From positions 37,501 through 101,500 of the forward strand of contig NC_133238.1 of NCBI RefSeq assembly GCF_040436345.1: a DNA stretch of 64,000 nt. Direction: 5' to 3'. Origin of the DNA: Pagrus major (lineage: Eukaryota > Chordata > Actinopteri > Spariformes > Sparidae). Under the pieces are notes generated by a model. The model was given only the letters and a program-made list of their open reading frames with translations. It did no database searches and was not told where the DNA came from. The translations under genes and the position numbers were made by a program. Positions 31,568 to 41,950 of this stretch are shown piece by piece (position 1 is the first letter of the stretch; every line of letters begins with the position of its first letter).

Positions 31568-32640
31568 TAGTGATGGGACTTCCGGCTGTTTTAAAAGAGC
31601 CTGTTCTTATGGCTCGGCTCACTAAAAAGAGCCGGGTCTTTCAGCTCCCAAGTGGCTCCTCCGATTTTTTGTTGCTTCAATTAATTGATTACAAAAAATA
31701 ATGTAAAATTATGTGTAAATTTAATTACTAATGTACAAATATTCATTATTTATATGGCTTATTATACTCAACAGAGTGCTACAAAAAATTAATTTTTAAG
31801 TACATAGCCTTTTACACAAACTGTCTTTATAGAGCTCTGGGTTGTGGTGGTGTAGTGTAGACACTGGGTAACCAATAAGTGGAATTTATCCAGGGTTATG
31901 GTAGCAGTTTACTACCTATCCAGTTTTATTCACAATTTTCAATTTCTGAACTGAAATGCTACAAATGCTGGAAGTGGAAACCATAGAAATATACATAACC
32001 ATCAACATACAACCACAACTGTATGACCTTAACTCTGCATCAATAGATTAAAATAAAAATAAAACACAAATGTATTTCCCTCTTTCTTTCTTTGTGAAAA
32101 CAAATGATTGTTTACATTCTCTATAAACAATGAAATTATTATTTTTACTCTTTACAAAGGCACCGGACAAGATGCTCCTTGTCTGTTTGAATTGGGAGTC
32201 CCTTTCTCAACCCCTGAGAACAATTCAATACCGGACGGTCTTCAATTCAAAATGAAAGCTGGGTTACAACTGCAGCAGCAGCAGCAGCAACAGATGCAGC
32301 AGACACACTGGCACTTTCATTAGTAGAAGGTTCTCTTCCAACTGCACCGATGAATGTACAGTTCTAATGTGCCTGTGCAGGTTATTTGTAGAGCCTGCTC
32401 GATATGAGATTTTAGCCTTGCATACTCTACACTCAATTTTACTGCGTCTCCTGCCGTCACTCATTTTCTCACCTTTCCAGCGTGTTATCTCTGTAGGGGC
32501 TGTTCTCTCTCTCACGCACGCGTCTCCCTCCCTCCTGTTTCTCTCTGTCTGTGTGTGCTGTGTCTGTAACCCCCGCCCCTCCCCCCCGCTCAGTGCGGAC
32601 ACATAGACGCCACCACACATCATGTAGTTGACCACTCACG
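31568..32640 (-). mobile_element. hAT element, one end plus BED-finger ORF
   Basis: The left end TAGTGATGGGACTTCCGGCT, followed by AAAAGAGCCGGGTCTTTCAG, is a hAT terminus type common in fishes. About 0.7 kb later a BED finger is encoded on the minus strand. The opposite terminus is not found before the PLE sequence resumes, so the copy is truncated. Confidence 0.6.
32264..32464 (-). pseudogene. hAT transposase N-terminal BED finger
   Basis: From ATG 32464 the frame reads MSDGRRRSKIECRVCKAKIS, YRAGSTNNLHRHIRTVH: Cys-x2-Cys and His-x4-His in BED arrangement. It then runs into a CAG-rich stretch and stops. The catalytic region is absent. Confidence 0.7.
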
Positions 32641-32649
32641 TGCGGCTTA

Positions 32650-32820
32650 AACAGAACACCTTACAAAGTTAGAACAACAATTCATACTTACCATAAAAGT
32701 TGAAAACAGCAATTCACACTTACCTTAAAAAGTTAAAACCACAATTCATACTTACCATAAAAGTGAAAATCAACAATTCATACTTGCCTTAAAAACTTAG
32801 AACAACAATTCATACTTACC
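32650..32820 (+). repeat. PLE-leader minisatellite (left part)
   Basis: Four to five units of about 35-40 bp, AAAACCACAATTCATACTTA followed by CCATAAAAG or CCTTAAAAAG. The unit contains TTAA, into which the piggyBac element inserted. The array resumes at 40842 and leads to the TATA box and hammerhead of 41 kb. Confidence 0.8.
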
Positions 32821-33699
32821 TTAACCCTCGTGTAGACTTGGGGTTCTGACCCCAAGTTAAATCTTTTCCCGTCAAAATTTGTTTTTTATTCATCAAATGG
32901 TCTGAAAATAATGGATGTTGTCCGATACTATGCTCTTCATGATTTAAATAAATTTGAAATAATTTGATTGAATTATTGTTCAATAAAATTACTTGTCCTT
33001 AACAATTGTCCTCTGGGGTCAATAAGACCCTGCAGCACAAAGTGGTGCGATGGAGCAAATTGTCACACCATACTGCTTTCCAAAACATCTTTGATCTTGG
33101 ATGTTTGATGTGTGGGGTCAAGCAACGGTTATGACAACAACAAAAAAGGTCTTCTCTCACAGGTGTTGGAGCATTTCACATTTTAGTCTGAGAGAGACAG
33201 GCAGCACAATGAGGAGGCAGAGGCGGGTCAGTGACAAATAAGGGTTTGCATTATGAGCAATTCAAAAATGTTTTAAAAGCTTGCATCAGATTTGCTAAAA
33301 TATATATTTTGTATTTATGTTGGTTTCATGCAATTTGAAATAGCATTTGAATTATTTTTTACGAAAGGTAAGACTGATTGCTCCTGAAAATGTCAAGTGG
33401 TGTAACCACAACAAAGGAGAAATATTAAATATTTATTTCCACCTAGAGTGTATGCAAGTGTACTACTTGTAATATAGAGCAGGACAAATGCTGAAAACAC
33501 TTTGTTTTCTAAATAATATTTGACAAATTATGTATAAACTGTTAAAAAACATGTTAATACATTGCAATAGAGGATTACATCTTATTCCACATGAATTTTC
33601 CTGAATATTATAATATTTTTATGAAAAATACTGGTTACACCAATTGAAACAAACCAGTTTATTATTTTCAATGAAGAAAAAACATCAAGATTAATTCAT

Positions 33700-33895
33700 T
33701 TTTACAAATTAAACATCCAAAAATCATGTGGACTTGTTATTTTATGAATTAATTTAAAAAACAAACATCAAAAAATCATGTGAACTTGTGTTATTTTATG
33801 AATTAATTTAAAAAACAAACATCAAAAAATCATGTGAACTTGTGTTATTTTATGAATTAATTTAAAAAACAAACTTCAAAAAATCATGTGAACTC
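33700..33895. repeat. 54-bp minisatellite, about 3.6 copies
   Basis: The unit holds TATTTTATGAATTAATTTAA and CATCAAAAAATCATGTGAAC; starts at about 33738, 33792 and 33846 give an exact 54-bp period. Confidence 0.9.
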
Positions 33896-33991
33896 ATGTT
33901 TTGACTGCAATGAATAAGTGTAAAAACATGTCAAAAGTTGTGTGTGTGAGGTGGTGCTGGAAGGGATAGAGAGAGAGGGAGAATTGTGTGT

Positions 33992-35517
33992 TTAGGGCTG
34001 TGTGTGTGCTGGGAAATGTTTCCAGTCCTCTGTCATGAGTTTTGAATGACGTGAGTTCAAATGTTCTGGCTCAGAGATTATGTGCAGCACATTAGACTCA
34101 TAATAGAATAGGATGTCAGGTGGATGAGGCCAGGTGAAGACATTCTTCCCACCCAGAGGGTTGCATGCAGCTCACTTCCACTTCTTCACCCACCACCTGG
34201 ATGACCTGTCCCACGAAAGGCTTACTTTCATATCTGTCCAGAATGAACTTGCCTTTAAGATCCTGCTGTAAGTTGGTAGATGTTGAGGGGAGGTCTTCTG
34301 ATTGCAGGTTGCGGAGATCTACTGCAGTTGGATCATAGTGCTTGCAGATATCAGGTCTTGCACAGAAACATGAAATTTCCCTCCACTGAATCGCAGCTGG
34401 CTCTTCAGAGGTCACTTGGTGAATTTTCAGTGTACCTTTTTACGGCTGGGACATTTGTTGGGACTGATTCGTCGTACTTGGCAATGGCTTCCTCGGATAT
34501 CCAAAAGTACTTGATGCTTGAGGGCTGATCCTTCAGGAAGTTGTAAAGTTCCTCAGCTGTCTGCAAGTCAGTGCCTCTTTGGACTGCTGTGTCTGCAGTA
34601 CGCTTGACAGCCCCTTCCACTCCATCAGGAGCTCCTTTCCCATGCGATTTCTCACTGAAATTCCAAGTGACCCTTTGAAACTCACTCAGAAAAGGCACTG
34701 TGCTGAGAAAAAAAAAGTTTTTCTTGTTCCTGTATTGGGTCACTGGTCCATCACTTGCCTATGGCATCCTTCAATACAGGCTCCATGTGAGCCTACATGA
34801 ATGCAGACTTCTGAGGTGTCTCATGGCTGTTGAATTGTACAGTGCATGGAGGTCCTTGAGAGAGTGCAGCAGTACCCTCCTTTGCTGCTTGATTTTATTT
34901 TTAGTTATTGTATCCTTTTTGCGTGATGACATGCGACTATTCTCATCCTTACAGAGAAAGCTGGCCACTTCCTCTCTTTTCATTTGTGAGGCTTTCTTTT
35001 TGTTTTTCATTTTGTTCTTTTCACTGACCATTTTCTTTTTTTTCTGTTCCCTTTTAACTTTGCGACGTTCAGACCTCAGCTTTTCCCTCTCTTTCAGCAC
35101 TGAGCTATAATATTTGTTCTTTCTTTCCTTTCCTTTCCTTTCCTTGCAGGGGTTGAGTATGCTTGCGGTCTCTCTACAACTGGCTGCTCATAGTCATGAT
35201 CGTCCAGATGATTATGCGTAGGCTCTGGATTGTCGAGATGCTGAATTTGCTCATCTGACGTGTCCATAGATTGTGGGGTTAAGTTGAGAACATCAGCAAG
35301 CACCCTTTTCTGTTCTCTGTAGTCTCGCTGGTAATTTCTCCACTCTTCCCTCAACTTCTCCTGCTTTGTTTTGGAAAGCTCAGCTGCTGGAGTACTTTTA
35401 GTCTTTCCCTCTCTTTTTCTCCTTTGATAACTAAATGGTAAAATAGAAAAATAAAAGCAATTAGCCTAAATCACTATATTACTCTGACTTTAACCTGATA
35501 TTCTTTCACAGTATTTA

Positions 35518-35583
<66 letters not shown>

Positions 35584-35685
35584 CCACCTTTCGCGCCTTT
35601 TGGCAAGGTAATTGGCCCTTGCAGCAGGATATGCACTGACTCGTGCTCTGTGACGAGCCACTTTTTCTTTGCTTGTTAATGGCAT
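33992..35685 (-). pseudogene. Uncharacterised transposase-like gene, copy 2
   Basis: Down the minus strand: ATG 35685 with MPLTSKEKVARHRARVSAYP and AARANYLAKRRER (a basic helical start); after a (GT)n tract (35521-35579), EEWRNYQRDYREQKRVLADV; 35100-34840, MLKEREKLRSERRKVKREQK and KDTITKNKIKQQRRVLLHSL; then, with a deletion of the Cys-rich part, SDGPVTQYRNKKNFFFLST (about 34750), SHGKGAPDGVEGAVKRTADT (34640), ISCFCARPDICKHYDP (34370) and, after a frameshift near 34150, FTWPHPPDILFYY. It shares block order with copy 1 but differs at many positions, so the two are not recent duplicates. It has kept the SDG..TQY block that copy 1 lacks. At least three frameshifts. Confidence 0.6.
35521..35579. 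repeat. (GT)n microsatellite
   Basis: About 29 GT units inside copy 2 of the transposase-like gene, between its start segment and the next block; it is probably in an intron. Confidence 0.95.
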
Positions 35686-37090
35686 CTATTGGGGGAAAAG
35701 AGGCTCTATTATATTGCAATAATTATGAAACAATAGAAAGTTAATAAATGTAATTTTACAGATCTACATTTTAATCTTTGACTAACATTTCTCATATTGG
35801 AGTTTTAAGTCTTTTTAAAGCTGCTGTTCATGTTCAACATTGTCACTGTTCACCCACTTCATTCTGCTATATTATGAAATTACATATATTGCACTATATA
35901 TTGCTTAAAATTGTAAGTGAATGGAATACAAATATATATTAAAGCTAAACATTTAAAAAAATATCAAAGCCATGCAAAATAATGATTTTATCCTAACCTT
36001 CCAGAGCTTTGATAATAAAGTTGTGGATAAATCACCACTTCGTCAAGAGAAATATAACACGCAACACTTAAACATAGTTCCACATAGTAAGTTAGTTCAT
36101 ATTACATCTTTAATCAGCATCATAAACTACTGATATTTGACAAAATCGGCCTCTAACCAAAAGGAATGTAATAAAAGTCAGATGGTGAAACCGGTTACAC
36201 CATTTGACATTTCAATTTAAATTCAAATTTAACAGGCATTATGATGGACACCTATGTAAGCACATGGCCTTGGTGTGAAGATTTCAAACACATTTTTTAA
36301 AATAAATACTTATTTTTACAATTATTATGAATGATAAATGTTTTCCTGGGGTCATACCATTTGACATGTAACCCTAAGCACACCTGACCATACCCTAAAA
36401 ATGTCAAATTATCAAGATTTCCAAGAGAGTTACTAACCTCGTCATGCAGCAGTTAGGCTAATCAGGGGTCCTTCTCTGTGATATAATTTCCTGTCACATG
36501 GTCTTCTTGCACAAATTAACAAAATGGCTCCTTAAATGTTGGTTACACCACCTTGACACTTTAGGAAGTTGACTTTAGAGACACAATTCCCCAAATTAAT
36601 TATAATATTCAGAACAATGGTGTTCCATGTATTTTATTCATTATTAAACAACACAAATGTAAGATTATGCCAAACTAGTTGATAGGGTGTTTTATTGAGA
36701 ATTTCACCTTTTTTGAACAAGTTTAACTATTTGATACAAAGTTTTTATGGTTACACCACATTGACATTTTTGCCATTATCCCCTGAATATTCTCTGAAAA
36801 TTGATTTAAATCCAGAAATTTTAGATGAGGTCTTCAAAAAGAGAATGTATGTAAGTTTATTTTCTAATTTTAACCTTTTATAAATTCAACTGAACCATAA
36901 GAACACAAAAAAATTGCGTCAAGTCATTGACCCACGCGCTATACTGCACAGGAGGCTTGTGAGCTCATTTTTAACCATGTTGTGGAAAAGAATGACCAGG
37001 AGGACAATGCTGAACATAATGAGGAGGAAGAATCAACTGATGAGAAGGATTCAGGGTCAGAAGAGGGGAGGAGGGAAACCTTGGAACGAT

Positions 37091-37834
37091 TATAGGCTCA
37101 AAACTCACATTTGAAACTAACTGTGAAGCTGTGTGTATAAAAAGGGCATCAGTGCCTGTTCTGTTGGAGGAAACTGAGTCGCTTCCACATTGACAAATCC
37201 ATCATGACTCTCTTTTACCATGCTTTTATTGAATCCGTTTTATTATTTGCACTAGCAGCCTGGTTTGGGAACCTCTCTTTGAAAAATAAAAGCTCACTCA
37301 ACCAAATAGTAAAGTGGTCTAGCAGGCTGATTGGTGAGCCACAACTCAACGTGGAGACCTTGCATACAAAACAGCTACAGCGCATATGTGGTTCAATTTT
37401 AAATGACAGTTCCCATCCATTGCACACTGAGTTTCAGCTTCTCCCCTTTGAGCGCAGGTTTACAATCCCTAGGTGTAGAACAAAAACACGCAAAAACAGT
37501 TTTGTCCCTGCAGCCATTACACTGAGGAATAAGTCATAGCTATATTTTGCACAGGTGATTATTTATTGCTGCTTTTATTTATTTACTCATTGCTGTATTT
37601 ATTTCATTTACTTACTTATTTTCTTTTTACTATTAGTATTGTAGTTCACTTCAATATCTTAGTATGATCTGGACCTGTAAGAACTTTTTAATTTGCCATT
37701 TTTTTAATTTCCACTGTCCTAAGTTGGATGATGCGTGATATGTGCCTCTATGTTTTTTCCATATGTGTGTACGAGGACTCTACTGCAAACAAAATCTACC
37801 TCTGGGTACAAATAAAGTAACTTGAACTTGAAAT
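37091..37834 (+). mobile_element. LINE 3' end (L2/CR1-like) in the piggyBac ORF
   Basis: The frame 37204-37539 encodes an RT C-terminus (MTLFYHAFIESVLLFALAAW, TKQLQRICGSILNDSSHPLH, ending NSFVPAAITLRNKS). The 3' end CTCTGGGTACAAATAAAGTA is followed by (ACTTGAA)2. It separates two acidic segments of the piggyBac N-terminus, so it inserted after that element. Confidence 0.75.
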
Positions 37835-38709
37835 AATGATGAGGTGATTGATCCAACATACGGACCACATGCTACTTCTTCCTCTGAAGAAGCCCCCACA
37901 TCGCCTGCTGCAGAAATGGAAGAAGGGTATGAAGTGAAGGAAAATGATGAACATGATGATGAGGTAGAATCTGAAGCTGAAATGGAAGAAGTGTCAGAAG
38001 TGGGGGAATGCACTTACGATGATGAAGAGAAGATGAAAATCAACTGATGAGGAAGAATCTGAGGAAAAGGACCAAGCTGAGATAGAAGAATATTTCCAGT
38101 CAAAGGATGAAACATTGATCTGGTCTTCCATCCCTCCCAGTGACGAATGACGCATGTTGACAGCAGAGAGAGAGACAAACCACCATGGTCCAACCGCATA
38201 TGCAAGGTTTCGTATTGATGACATAAAGTCCACTTTTGACATGTTTCTGCCCAAGCCTATTGAACATGAGAAACGAGGAGGGGCAACGTGTGTATGGCAA
38301 CAAGTGGAGAAAGATGGATCGAATGGTCCTGCAGGCATATGTGGGTATGTTGATTCTCGCTGGTATGTACAGATCCAGTTAAGAAGCTACAGCTAGTATA
38401 TTGCAAGCCCAGTCTGGCATGGAAATTTTCCGTGCTACCATTTTCATCAAATCTCAAGAGCGATTCGATTTGATGATAAAGACACAAGAGAAGATCGCCG
38501 TGCACGAGACAAACTTGCTCCCGTTCGAGACGTATGGGACCAAGTGGGTGTCTCTCTTGCCGTTGATGTACGATCCATGCACTGATGTGACTGGATGAGC
38601 GCCTGGTCCCCTTCAGATGTCGCTGTCCATTCAAACAGTACATCCCGAGTAAACCAGGGAAATATGGGATAAAAATATGGGCAGCAGGCCGTGCCAGGTT
38701 AGGGTTAGG

Positions 38710-39676
38710 TTAACCCTCTAGGTGCCAAAGTCGCATTATTGCGACAGGCAACATTGCTCATTAAAACAGCCCATATCTTTAAATCTACTGCCTTGTGCTG
38801 TTACTGCTTGCTACCACTAGATAGCCAATAGATACAGCTTCAATCCTGACGTCATTTGGGGGTGTGTTTCTATGCAAAATACCTGAGAAAAAAAAGTTTG
38901 AAACCCGACACCGGCTGTCGGAGCGGCAGCGGCTAAGCGGGCAGAGTGGGAGAGGAGAGAGCCGCGGAGCGGTGGCGGAAGTGTGCTGGACAGATCGAGA
39001 GACAGACAGCGATTTTTGTAATAAAAAACAAAATGCCCAAAAGACTTTACAGTGTGGATGAGGTGCTTGCACAGATCTTTGCAGATCGCGATTCAGAAGG
39101 GGATGATTTGCCCTCTGATGACAATCGCTCGTCAGAGACGAGTGACTGACGGTGCTGCAGCTGCGCACACTGTCACACAAGCAACACACGCTGATCACGG
39201 CGAGAGTTTTCTTTTCTTTTTACAAGTTAGATTAGGACATTTACTCCTATCAGATTCCTGTTCATTTACTCTGAGGATGAGAGGATGAAAAAAAAAAAAT
39301 CTACTGTGTAAATATGTTCAGAATTCCGTTTTACTGAATTTTACCTGGTGACATACAAATTAGATTAGTAAATTTACTCCAATCAAACTCCTGTTCCTTT
39401 ATTTTGAGGATGAGATGACAATATAAATATTTTTTTTCTGTGTAAATATGTTCAAAAATCAGTTTTACTGAAAGTTACTTTCAGTCACCTGGTGACGTCA
39501 CAATATGCAAATTAGATGATTAAATTTACTCCCATCACAAACTTTAGGTCATTATGAATATTTTTCTCATTTACACTATGAATTTATCTCTCACCACTTC
39601 CAAGCTACAGCCTTTTGAAATCTTACAATCCAAACGGAATATTTTCCTAAATAAACTCTGGCGCCTAGAGGGTTAA
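38710..39676. mobile_element. piggyBac MITE (967 bp) nested in piggyBac
   Basis: Ends TTAACCCTCTAGGTGCC and GGCGCCTAGAGGGTTAA are inverted copies with TTAA duplicated. The inside holds a 38-codon remnant of a transposase N-terminus (39033-39149) and three units of a direct repeat (AATTTACTCC...) near 39228, 39365 and 39520. Confidence 0.88.
39033..39149 (+). pseudogene. piggyBac transposase N-terminal stub
   Basis: MPKRLYSVDEVLAQIFADRD followed by SEGDDLPSDDNRSSETSD and a stop. The YSVDEVLAQI helix with an acidic tail is the usual N-terminus of fish piggyBac transposases. Only 38 codons remain in this MITE; a product that competes with full transposase is possible but unsupported. Confidence 0.6.
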
Positions 39677-40039
39677 AAGGCCAGGTTAAAAGGCCAAAAA
39701 TCATCGAAGATTACAATCACAACAAAGGGGGTGTCGATAACCTTGACAAGGAAATGCACATTTATTATTCATAATATTTATAATATATATGGAAAGGAGT
39801 AATGCATTGAATTTGTGTGTAGGAAAAAAAACTTCCTTTCCTGAATATGAGCTCGGGCGACAACTGGTGATACCTCACATCAAGCGACGCAAGGTCAGCA
39901 TTAAGCTACATTTCCGTTGCTCTTCCTTCTCCCTATTCTGAAAAGTTAGTTTTGAAAAGTTAAATATTTTGGAAATGAATGTTGACATGTTTTATATGTC
40001 AGGTAATGAGTTGGAATAAAGTTGACTAAAAAGTTGAAA

Positions 40040-40841
40040 CACAGAGGTGGGTGATAATTTATACTTTGTTTCATAAACAGTCAAACCAGACGCGGTCATT
40101 TTTGACCTGGGAGGACAACAGGTGTGATTATTTGCTGCCATTAAAAAAAATTGAAGTGGTTTAAAAACAGCGTCCTAACTCTACTTTGACATATACCAGT
40201 CTGATGATCTATCAATACACGTGACGCGTTAACTATAGTCAGAATAATTGATGATTTTATTTATTTTTACTCAAAAACAAGGTAAAAGTTCATTTAAATG
40301 AGGTCTTACAGGCCTTGAATTTCAAATGGAATAAAGAAATGGTGTTAATGTGTTTGAATGAAGTTGTAATTAAAGGTGTAACACAGTATTGGGTAAAGTA
40401 TCCACTTTATATACTTTAAATAACAGTCAAACCAGACGGGGTCAATTTTGACCCCATAGGACAGCAGGTGTGATTATGTGCTGCCATTAAAACAATTCAA
40501 ATGATTCAAAAACGGCATTCTCACTAAACTTTGACAAATACCACTCTGTGATAAGTCAAATAGTCAAAATGATATAAAGTCAAAATAATTAATTGTTTCA
40601 TTTTAATTTCACTCAAAAACAGGGTATACTTTTATGTAAACAAGTTATATTGGCCCTAAATTCCAAAACAAAGGGAAAAATTTGTGGTAATGGGTTGGAC
40701 TGAAGTTAGACGAAAGGTGTAACACAGAATTGATTGACATTTATACTATATGCTTTTAATAACAGTCAAACCAGACAGGGTCATTTTTGACCCCAGAGGA
40801 CAAAAGGTGTATGGCAATTGGGAGGATTGAACAAGGGTTAA
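40040..40841. repeat. Right-end tandem repeats of piggyBac, ~340-bp unit
   Basis: CAGTCAAACCAGACGCGGTC returns at about 40078, 40426 and 40758, each followed by a TTTTTGACC/GGTCAAAAA-like inverted pair and AGGACAACAGGTGTGATTAT or similar. The last, shorter unit ends at the terminus. Confidence 0.85.
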
Positions 40842-41330
40842 ACAATTAAAACAACAATTTATACTTACCTTAAAAAGTTAGTCTTAAATTAGATCATTTC
40901 ATAAATACATAAATTCATACTTACTTTAAAAACCTACATTCAGATTATTTCATGTACAAAAAGTTTAAATCTGTAGGGGAACTATAGTATTGCTCCGTAA
41001 CGTCGAAAAGGGGAGGGACCATTGAAACACAAGAGTAGAGGGGTATAAAATGATACGCTCAGGAGAAGGATCTCACCTTTGCTCAGACCACTGAAAGGGA
41101 AGCATCTCTGCACAAGTCAGTCAGACAATTAGCATTTGTTTGCAAGCCTGAAGAAAACCCAGACAGGGTCGAAACAATGGGTTATTCTTATTGTTATCTT
41201 TTATTGCTTGCTTTTATTGTGCTGGGACCTGAGTACTTGTTTCGTTCTATCATGTGCAAACGTGAATTGAATGACAATAAACAAACCTTTGAACCTTTTG
41301 AGCTCTTCATCTTAAAATGGAACATTCTAG
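40842..41330 (+). mobile_element. PLE 5' fragment (right part) with TATA box and hammerhead-like motif
   Basis: This continues the minisatellite interrupted at 32821. TATAAAA is at 41044-41050; the leader (CTCACCTTTGCTCAGACCAC) is homologous to 31125-31145; motif 4 follows at 41141-41182. After it comes an AATAAA-containing end (about 41275). No ORF1 or RT follows. Confidence 0.6.
41141..41182 (+). ncRNA. Hammerhead-like motif 4, cleavage site lost
   Basis: CTGAAGA (41148-41154), stem II ACCC/GGGT with loop AGACA, and GAAAC are intact, but the GTC cleavage triplet is replaced by AAT. Probably inactive. Confidence 0.6.
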
Positions 41331-41472
41331 CTTCATACTTACATTAAGTAACTAACAATGAGTGATAAACGGGTTATTCAACCTTTTATTCAACAACTGA
41401 AATCTTTTACAGCAAAACTAAACATCTTTCTTTTTATCAAAAATGATATAAAATAATAAGAGCAGCTCTACA

Positions 41473-41950
41473 TCAGATTCTTGAGTGGTCCACAACCCCT
41501 TGTTTTGTAAATAGTAGAAAATAAGTAAACAAATTAGTTGTGTTACCTCTCGTTGTGGCAACAGATGCAAGGCACTGTCGACACAGAACACGTGTTTGGT
41601 CAATATCATCCTTCTTGTAGCCGAAATAATTCCAGATAACTGACGTCGCTTTTCTTTTTGGCACCAAGTCTTCGTTTTTGGTGATTTTCTCTTGTTCGTT
41701 GCTCATTTTTTAATGTTGTTACAAGCGACTCACTCCATGTGCAGGGGCGTGGTCTGCTGAGGCACACTGAATAAGAACTAATGTGATTGGTGGATCGCTG
41801 CACATGGAGAGTCCGCATGCACAGCGTGTGTCAGGTACCCTTGGAATTAGATGAGTTCATTTGCTTCCTACATCGCAGGCCCTGCGATGTGACTATTGCG
41901 CACACGTACATCGCGATGACGATGCTCAAACGATATATTGTGCAGCTCTA
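41473..41950 (-). mobile_element. hAT fragment with one terminus and BED-finger start
   Basis: The right end CGATATATTGTGCAGCTCTA (41931-41950) is the complement of a common fish hAT start (TAGAGCTGCACAATATATCG). On the minus strand from about 41706, MSNEQEKITKNEDLVPKRKA, SVIWNYFGYKKDDIDQTRVL, CRQCLASVATTRGNTTNLF are encoded: the first half of a BED finger, cut before its histidines. The other terminus is absent. Confidence 0.7.

Larger units (their letters stand above)
33390..36767. repeat. Six dispersed copies of GGTTACACCAnnTTGACAT
   Basis: Copies are at 33390-33407 (inverted), 33633-33647 (partial), 36193-36210, 36351-36366 (GTCATACCATTTGACAT), 36541-36559 and 36749-36767. They lie on both sides of the transposase-like gene copy 2 and nowhere inside its coding part. 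The arrangement is that of subterminal binding sites. Confidence 0.6.
33209..39935 (+). pseudogene. piggyBac transposase, in five pieces
   Basis: Pieces in order: a possible start MRRQRR at 33209; RYTAQEACELIF and an acidic tail (about 36932-37090), the typical piggyBac N-terminus; more acidic sequence and YFQSKDETLIWSSIPP (37835-38140), then HGPTAYARFRIDDIKSTFDM (38170-38250); IRFDDKDTREDRRARDKLAP (38456-38520) and DERLVPFRCRCPFKQYIPSK (38590-38655), which includes the conserved Asp of the second catalytic block; after the MITE, KIIEDYNHNKGGVDNLDKEM (39698-39757), the third block, and ELGRQLVIPHIKRRKV (39852-39895). There are several frameshifts and deletions. Clearly dead. Confidence 0.75.
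32821..40841 (+). mobile_element. piggyBac transposon, 8.0 kb, with nested insertions
   Basis: Ends are TTAA-CCCTCGTGTAG (32821) and CTTGTTCAATC in inverted sense ending ...CAAGGG-TTAA (40838-40841), the TTAA/CCYT pattern of piggyBac. The flanks join to a continuous minisatellite when it is removed. A broken piggyBac transposase runs on the plus strand. Nested inside are a transposase-like gene copy (33992-35685), a LINE end (37091-37834) and a smaller piggyBac MITE (38710-39676). Confidence 0.8.

Noticed and set aside
33700..33895. Possible CRISPR-like direct repeats
   Set aside because: The 54-bp units are contiguous without spacers: a minisatellite in a eukaryotic genome.
35474..35719. 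Frame with HTHTHT run
   Set aside because: It is read through the (GT)n microsatellite; only the first 33 residues in another frame are part of gene copy 2.
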